From the NCBI RefSeq assembly GCF_029962835.1, contig NC_080582.1, positions 76,318,177 to 76,382,176 of the forward strand: 64,000 bases of DNA. The letters are read 5' to 3'. The notes beneath the pieces are model-generated. The model worked only from the letters and a program-made list of their open reading frames with translations. It made no database searches and was not told the origin of the DNA. Position 1 is the first letter of the stretch. Every line of letters starts with the position of its first letter. This DNA is from Magnolia sinica (taxonomy: Eukaryota > Streptophyta > Magnoliopsida > Magnoliales > Magnoliaceae). Shown here in pieces: positions 57,776 through 64,000 of the stretch. The position numbers and the translations under genes are program-made.

Positions 57776-58050
57776 ATGAATGAAATTGACCGCTAAGTGA
57801 ATGAAATGGATTTTCTACCATCGACCTAATGGAATCTTGAAAAATAACTAGGTTAGTTGGTTAAAGTAGCTTCTCTTACCCCAAAATCATATAGGGTACA
57901 TCAAGTAACTAATTTTAGTTTAGAAGATATTCTTGTTAAATGAATAAAGAAAGAAACGAAAAAAGAGAGAAAAAAAAATTATATGCACATATATACATAT
58001 TTATATAAATATGTGTCAGAGAAAATTATAAGTAGAATAAAGTTCTCCAT

Positions 58051-58084
58051 GTTAAAATAAATAAATAAATAAATAAATAAATAA
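58051..58084. repeat. (AAAT)n microsatellite
   Basis: Tetranucleotide run between the satellite and the right arm of the giant element. Confidence 0.9.
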
Positions 58085-58807
58085 AATTGTAAAAGAAATC
58101 TGCCTATGGCTACGGTTATAATCCGTAGCCATAGGACCTGCCAGGTGGAGACCAAACAGGCCAGAAGGGGGTAGTTTGGCGAGCCACCCAACAGACCTTT
58201 ATAGCCACGTACAGAACTTCTATGACGCTGTTATGATTCATAGATTTATGTCTGTCCATATCTTATAATATTACCATTCCGCTTTGAACGTCTACCGTTG
58301 AAACCCTTTCAGGGGCCACAGAAGTTTTGATCATTTTGTCCTCTTCATTCAGGTCTTTGTGACCTTATTAATAGATTGGATGAAATAAATGTTATGGTGG
58401 GCCCTACAAAAGTTTCAACGGTGAAAATCAATTTTCTGCTACTCTTTGTGGAGTGATCCAGTTGATCTTTGGATATGATTTTTTTTTTATTTTTTATTTT
58501 TTTGGATAATGCTCCGAAATGATCTCGAAATATGGATGAACGTTGTGGATATAATAAGTACATAATTGTGGGGCCCACGTAACGTTGATATCTTTTGAAT
58601 CGTTCGTACAATTCGGAGTTCGAGGAGCGTCGGCGCTCGTCTTCGAGCACCAGCCGATCCGCTGGAAGGAAAAAGCAGGGGCATTATCGACCTTTGGGAT
58701 GGCGTCCGTACAGCTGGGGCTTATTCTGATAAGGTAAAATGAGGTGGGCTTCGACGCGTAAATGTGCCATAAATGGGTCGTACAGTGGTAAATTTCTCTT
58801 TATAAAG

Positions 58808-59100
58808 TAAATTACAAAATACAAAGGAACGTGATTCAGTTCCTCAGGTGGGTTGCTTCTTTTGCACACTTGTCATATATGGAAGAGATCGGAACCGTTC
58901 ATTCTCCAACTCCGATAGTGGGGCCTGCAGAGCAAAAATTTATACTGTATGGATTTTCCCACATCTTTAACGGGTGGCATTCAACCCTTGAGGAAAAAGT
59001 TTACTTATTACATGGATAAGTAGTCCAATCAAGGAAAATTTTGATTAATGGCCAATCAGTGATGGATACCATAGGATGTACGGTTAGGATCATCATACAG
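58808..59100 (+). repeat. Duplicated segment, right part of filled copy plus copy 2
   Basis: 58808-58847 continues the 46400-46466 homology ('gtaaattacaaaatacaaaggaacgtgattcagttcctcagg'). 58876-59100 matches 53528-53775. Together they outline one ancestral sequence that has been copied and repeatedly hit by foldback elements. Confidence 0.6.
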
Positions 59101-60100
59101 ATGCACTATTTGTACGGTACATGATGTGTATGCATGAAAATTCTATGCCGCGGGATGTATTATATCTCTTCCCACAGGCGAAATCGCAACCGTTGGAAAT
59201 CCGTTCTTATCACGGTTTGGCACTAATGTGCAGTCTCCATGAAGCTTCAATTGGGACAGTGTAATCCAGATTATTGGTCTGATTGGCCCAGCCATCGATT
59301 GCGAATTCGCCAAGAACCTCCCTAATTGGGTAATCCTAACCGTTCTATCTCTGGACTTCAAAAGAGACGGTTAGGAAGAACTACAGCAACGGTTAAGATT
59401 CAATGAAAAAGAAGACAAATTAATCCCCTAGATTGAAAGATCCTTGGGGCTTGCCATGTCCAGGTTGGAAACCGTCAAATTAACGGCCTAGATGACAAAA
59501 CCATGGGCCCACGCGTCCCAACTCAATGCTCGAGGTTACTCTGCATGTAAGTGGCTGGAACACGTGTCAGCAATCCGGTCTACTAAACACGTGTAATAGA
59601 TCCGTTCCATTCATTAAGTACGATATCTTGTGGATATGCCTTGAACGAAAAATAAATTTTCTCCGTTGATTAGACAGATGAAATCTGGACGAGAAAAATG
59701 AGTGGTTACAAATGAAAGTATAATAGTCCAAATTCAACGAATATGTGGGGCCCACTTGACTACTCTAGTATGGTGATTTTTTGTGTATGAAATGTCCATA
59801 GCGTAGCCTATCTGATGAATGGCCAGGATCAGAGATCCGTGTGAGCATGGATCTCTGATACGTGTTCCGCCCCCCCCTCACACGAGCGTCCCCTCATTGA
59901 ATTACAACGGTACAAAAGAATCACGTGATCCTCGACCACCCAGTACATGCATTGTACTCGGGTTTTCAGTTTTTACAAGTTCGGTCCATGGTTGAGTGAT
60001 CCAGACCGTTGATCTATTCGTCCAAACCGTTGATGGACCATAATCCGAACCTCCAATATCACAAATATCCTAGCCAGCGATCCTGGCCACTTTCTTAGTT
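59101..60100. other. Low-copy-looking intergenic DNA with ACGT-core motifs
   Basis: Several CACGTG-type words ('aacacgtgtcagc' near 59560, 'aacacgtgtaat' near 59587, 'atcacgtgatcc' near 59921) lie upstream of the candidate gene at 60104. They could be promoter elements, but no expression evidence is available. Confidence 0.35.
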
Positions 60101-60103
60101 CCC

Positions 60104-60307
60104 ATGGCTTCATCTCTCTTCCTGACCGCTAATTTCAAAAGGAGTCTCCTATCACGGAGATTTCAGAGGCATGATACATCGTTGGTGGGTTACAACGGCC
60201 CAATCATCAACATGGCCCCCACTCGTACCAACCGAAAACCCGAGCACGCTGTTCACATCCTCGGGTCACGGATGATAGAATTCCTACATGGTGAGATTAG
60301 CGCATGA
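60104..60307 (+). CDS. Hypothetical small protein or first exon, possible organelle targeting peptide
   Basis: A 67-codon open frame starts in a strong plant context (cccATGGCT). Its N-terminus MASSLFLTANFKRSLLSRRF is Ser/Arg-rich, lacks acids and looks like a mitochondrial or plastid presequence. The rest ('KPEHAVHILGSRMIEFLHGEISA') matches no family I can name. A good splice-donor sequence (GTGAGA) begins at 60291, so this may be only a first exon. The surroundings are free of recognisable transposons. It could equally be chance. Confidence 0.3.
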   Translation: MASSLFLTANFKRSLLSRRFQRHDTSLVGYNGPIINMAPTRTNRKPEHAVHILGSRMIEFLHGEISA

Positions 60308-60309
60308 CC

Positions 60310-61760
60310 GGCCTGAGACTGATAGCGACGGGATGAGAAAAAAATTCGATACTCTGGTGGAGTATAATCTATGATATGCATGCACTTAGAAATTGCACAC
60401 ATGTTATATTATTATTCAAATAAAAATGTCTGAATTATGGGTCCCAATTTAGATGTATCATAAACGAAAAAATTACACTTATTTGATTATCTTAAAATAG
60501 GATTGGTGGACATATATCGAACGGTCAAAAATAAAAATAAAAATCCAACGGTCTTATTTCAAGAAACCAGTGTCCACTAATCGGAGGATAAGATTACTCA
60601 AACAATCTGATTTTTGCAAATAAATTATCTAAAGTGGTCTCCATATCCAGTCTGTTTAGTCTGAGTCCACGTGTGCAATTTCTAAGTGACTGCGTATCGA
60701 GCGTCCTACTCTGCCAGAGTATGAAATAACTCCACTAAAAGAAGGGTTATAGACCGCGCTCTGGTGTGTCATATGTCAATATCTAACGGCTAGAGGTAGA
60801 CGCCACAAATATCTGCCGATAAGAGAGAGAGAGAGACAGAGAGACAGAGAGCCAGAGTCTCTTTGAGGTCAGTTCTCAAAATCATACTCATTAATTTCCG
60901 TTCATGTATGCTGTTTTTGGATTTTCTTGCTATTTTCAATAACTGGTTTTGGTTTTCTTGAAATCTTGAATTTTTCTCTCATTTGATTCTATGGCATGCA
61001 TTTTCTGTTTTTTTTTTTTTTTTTTTCATCTGGGTTTTTCTTACATTCATCTAAATGGGATTTGGGAATATGCTAGATTGAATGGAGAGAAAATCCACTG
61101 TAATATATGAATCTTTTCCCAGTCCCAGACTCCCAGTGTCTACATAATTTGAATTTCTCACACCCAAATGAGTAAAAAAGTGTTTTTTTTTTCTCTATAG
61201 GGAGTTTGATATTTACACCCACCCTTTTTATTTGCATAAACCCATCTTCTACTTTGGGGAGTAAATAGTATTTCAATCAGATTAGTGACTCCCTATTTTA
61301 TATATTTTCTGTTTATTCCTTAGATGTTATGTGATAAGGAGGAATTTAAAATATGGTATTGAAGTAGTTATTACAATATGAGAAATAAATAAATATATAC
61401 CTGTCAAAAAAAATTAGAAATAAAAAATAACAGGATTTTTTTAATTTTTTTAATTTTCAATTTTGTAATTCTTTTAACTTTCAGATTCTTGCTTTAGATT
61501 TTCTACAAAGAAAAAAAGGAAATTAAAATAGAGAAGTCGGTGTTAGAAAAACCAATGCTATTAATGTAATGTAGTTAGCATTGAGGTGAACAGTACCGCA
61601 GTGGATCTGCTGTGCCACCAATTCAGGCAGTCTTCCAATTCACGTGGGCGGAAATGATGGCAACCACGTGTATTGCATGTGTCTCCAACTGGACCACCTG
61701 TGAATTCCATTGTCTCCACCAATGTTGCCTGGATCACTGTCACTTCAGTGAGTGTTGTGT
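60310..61760. other. Intergenic DNA with a GAGA-type leader-like stretch
   Basis: At 60826-60865 a (GA)n/GACA run is followed by 'tctctttgag|gtcagttctc' and T-rich, intron-like DNA to about 61030, the look of a plant leader exon and first intron. No downstream coding exon was found. Inverted-repeat-like text lies at 61560-61750. Confidence 0.25.
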
Positions 61761-61764
61761 GAAC

Positions 61765-62401
61765 TAGGGCTAGAAGTCGGGCGGGTCGGATCAGGTTGGT
61801 GCTCAACCCTAGCCCAACCCAAGCTTCCTATACCTCAATCCTCACTCAACCCAATGCAACCTCGGGTTGGGAATTCTCAACCCAAGCGGGGTTGGTCGGG
61901 TGGATACATGCTAATATTTTCGTTATTACATTAGTCTATTATATTTCAACACACATCTTATTTTTTGTACCTATGATTTTATTAATTATATATATAGTTA
62001 TTTATTGTGAAGAACTTCATTTTTTTCTAAACAAACAAGCCAAAATATAGGACAACTACTCCTTTAAAAGTTGTGTTGTGTAGCACGCAATCTATTTGGG
62101 AGAGAGAAATCCAGCGGCGTATCTTGTAAGCTTGAGTCATCGGAAATGACGTGGACTAATGAGACCCGATGACACTAGAATTTCCTGTGCCTTCAACACA
62201 GACGATTCACACTCAATTATAATTTATAAGTAACTTATATATCGATCGGGTTCAGGTTGGGTTAGGCAACCCGAGCCCGACCCAAGTTTTATCGGGTTGG
62301 TGTTTGTATAGCCCAAGCCCAAGACTGAATCCAATACATCCTGCCTAAGCCCAACCCAATGTCGGGTCGGTTGGGTTGAACCCACCTGACTTTCACCCCT
62401 A
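61765..62401. mobile_element. hAT non-autonomous element with perfect 8-bp duplication (CCCAACC variant)
   Basis: It begins TAGGGCTAGAAGTCGGGCGG and ends 'tttcacccctA'. GTGTGAAC flanks both sides (61757-61764 and 62402-62409). The arms are rich in 'cccaacccaa'/'ttgggttggg' in inverted orientation. The AT-rich centre has no coding sequence. Confidence 0.82.
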
Positions 62402-62409
62402 GTGTGAAC

Positions 62410-63420
62410 AGTTATGTAGTGCGCTACACTTCTTCCTCTAGTATATGGTATGGTATACGTACGATCATGTGCCAAACACTAAGTGAATACTGTAGTAGGA
62501 GCTACTTATTTTCCCTTTGCGTCGGAAACCATGAGTTTATAGGTGAGAATGTGTCCATAGCACGTCCGAGGTTGCTGCTATTGTTCATTTTTGTCACCTT
62601 CTCTCTTTAGGTCATTCTAATGATGGGGAAGAAGTGCCAAAACATGAGTTCATGGTTAAAACAAATACAATATATATAAATGACTATTAAGAACCATAAA
62701 TGGATCAGGAGTCTTTAGTTGTCAAGTCTCTACACTTTTAGACAGCCCACACTTGCTAGGACTCTACCACATGATAAAAGTGGAGAGTGGGTCATCCTAT
62801 ATCATGTTACATTTGATCACATCACTAGCAGGCACCACCGTCATGCTCATTGCCGAAGATCTAACAGCTAGATTCAATTTGGTTTAATCAAGACTGTTGA
62901 TCTATGATGACCCACTTAACAGAAAAGTCTTACATATGCAATATATTTTTACATGCAAATCGATATTGTAATTCATATATGATATGGTAAATGTTATTAT
63001 TATAGATCCTGCATACATAGTATTATGTTATATGCATGCTCTTGCATAAATTAAAGTATAAATCTGTTTGTCCTAAAAATAAATTTACATTTCAACTTAA
63101 TCAACACCAAGACCATGGAACCATGATTTCGGATTGGTAAAGATAGCGATCCTTATCCCAAATGACCCATAATATGGATCTCATGATACAAACAGAAAAC
63201 TGGTTGGGGTAGAAAATTTAGGTAAATTTAGTTTCCACATTAGTTGTAGAGGCGCTGCTCCCACTTCGAATCATGCTCCCACTACCGCTTCCTAGCTGTA
63301 TACACTAGACAACATTTTGGAACAAACTTCACACCATGCAATGATAGAATTCCACCAGTGGGAGATGAGAGGATCAATTGATTTGTTAGTTTGGTGGACG
63401 ACCATGAGGCCTCTTAAATC
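62410..63420. other. Intergenic DNA
   Basis: No gene, RNA or clear repeat recognised. Confidence 0.35.
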
Positions 63421-63423
63421 TAT

Positions 63424-63660
63424 CCGTTCATCATCATCATCATCATCTAAGCCTTATTCCAATTAATTGGGGTTGGCTACATGGAATCCCTCTCCAACAT
63501 CTACTCTATCAAGGGCCATAACTTCAGTTTGTCCTCTTAAATCTATTCGTTATGCCTATTCCTAATTCCTTCCAGGTCAGTTTTACATGGTCTGCTCTGT
63601 ATAAATGTGCAGAAGTCATGTAGTCCAACCCTCTTATTCTATGACTACACTGATGTAGTT
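63424..63660 (+). repeat. Widespread plant dispersed repeat ('AAGCCTTAT..CAA.TAATTGGGGT')
   Basis: A (CAT)n run followed by 'ctaagccttattccaattaattggggttggctacatgga' is a wording I recognise as a common dispersed plant repeat, probably a retroposon tail. The next ~150 bp ('cttccaggtcagttttacatggtctgctctgtataaatgtgcagaagtcat') probably belongs to it. Confidence 0.5.
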
Positions 63661-64000
63661 CTTAGGGTAGTGGGTGCCCTCCCATCTGCTTCTACTTCTA
63701 TGCAATTGTCCAAATTTAGGCTTTGTTTTCTTCATGCACTATTGAACTAAATTACAATCATTAGTTTGCTAGAGATGATGTAACAAAAAATGCAATTACT
63801 TTCCTCAGTATTCACAACAAGCATCCCTCAAAATATGGCTGCATTTGTTTCAATTCCAACCAGAAAGTAAGGCAATTATAATTTGGAGTCCAGTTCCTCT
63901 ATGTGAATGCTGAGGTAGGTGATTACAATTCGGTCATCTCACTTTATGTAACTTGTTATTGCAATTCAGCTCAATAGTGCATCCAAATACAATTTATTTT
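63661..64000. other. Intergenic DNA to window end
   Basis: Nothing recognised. Confidence 0.3.

Larger units (their letters stand above)
55122..58798. mobile_element. Giant foldback Mutator-like element (3.7 kb) with ~0.5-kb inverted arms
   Basis: The left arm (55122 to about 55625) and right arm (about 58270 to 58798) are inverted copies. Landmarks are 'gagaaatttac', 'cccacctcattttaccttaccagaataagcccc', 'gcggatcggctggtg.tcgaagacgagcgc', 'ctcctcgaactccgaattgtacgaacg' and 'tatccacaacgttcatccatatttcgagatcattt'. Flanking 9-mers TTTATATAG (55113-55121) and TTTATAAAG (58799-58807) match at 8/9. The unfilled relative near 46400-46420 confirms a single insertion. The interior holds other foldback pieces and the 136-bp satellite. 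No transposase is recognisable, so it is non-autonomous. Confidence 0.85.

Noticed and set aside
56589..57821. Several open frames of 60-134 codons on both strands with 'HFTVNSLHF' or 'DREMHGNDREVK' periodic protein sequence
   Set aside because: They are translations of the 136-bp satellite. The frame rotates with each unit and both strands are open because the repeat lacks stops, so no gene is implied.
1..64000. tRNA, rRNA or other structural RNA genes
   Set aside because: Only SINE-type A/B-box sequences were found. None forms a complete tRNA cloverleaf that I can support.

Overview
This window looks like repeat-rich DNA from a large plant nuclear genome. It has a plant CC-NBS-LRR resistance gene, chromovirus-type Ty3/gypsy and Ty1/copia remnants, hAT and Mutator-like elements, tRNA-derived SINEs and TTTAGGG-type telomere-like repeats. 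The dominant repeat is a palindromic family with a GTGGGGCCCACC core, which makes me suspect a magnoliid or other woody angiosperm. That is a recollection rather than a result, and the species is not determinable here.

Layout. 0.3-10 kb: degenerate copies of the foldback family, one reverse-oriented SINE, and a 525-bp tandem pair of a foldback subfamily. 10.25-15.44 kb: the 3' end of a Ty3/gypsy chromovirus (integrase C-terminus and chromodomain, with stops and a frameshift) followed by a ~4.4-kb LTR. 15.64-22.95 kb: two nested solo LTRs, the inner with a perfect 5-bp target duplication (GTTAA) and the outer with TCTAA. 23-30 kb: hAT-derived non-autonomous elements, a SINE inside one of them, degenerate tandem repeats and a dispersed ~0.8-kb repeat. 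30.66-33.69 kb (minus): the only convincing protein-coding gene, a CNL resistance gene with a frameshift in its CC domain. 34.6-41.3 kb: several hAT elements, a hAT nested in a foldback Mutator-like element with perfect 9-bp duplications, and (CCCAACC)-rich tandem repeats. 41.99-45.9 kb (minus): a copia element with both LTRs, a primer-binding site and an internal deletion of the integrase core. 47-53 kb: a decayed hAT transposase region with a telomere-like array and a GC-rich minisatellite. 53-59 kb: a cluster of foldback Mutator-like elements, including a 3.7-kb giant with ~0.5-kb inverted arms around a hierarchical 136-bp satellite. 59-64 kb: low-copy-looking DNA with one possible small gene and one more hAT element.

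The most interesting signal is the foldback family itself. Five members have 9-bp target duplications at 8/9 or 9/9 identity. Several share a terminal motif close to GGACACGGATTGGCTACT, and all are near-palindromes. Two insertions are confirmed by paralogous unfilled sites inside the same window. No operon-like or CRISPR-like system is present.
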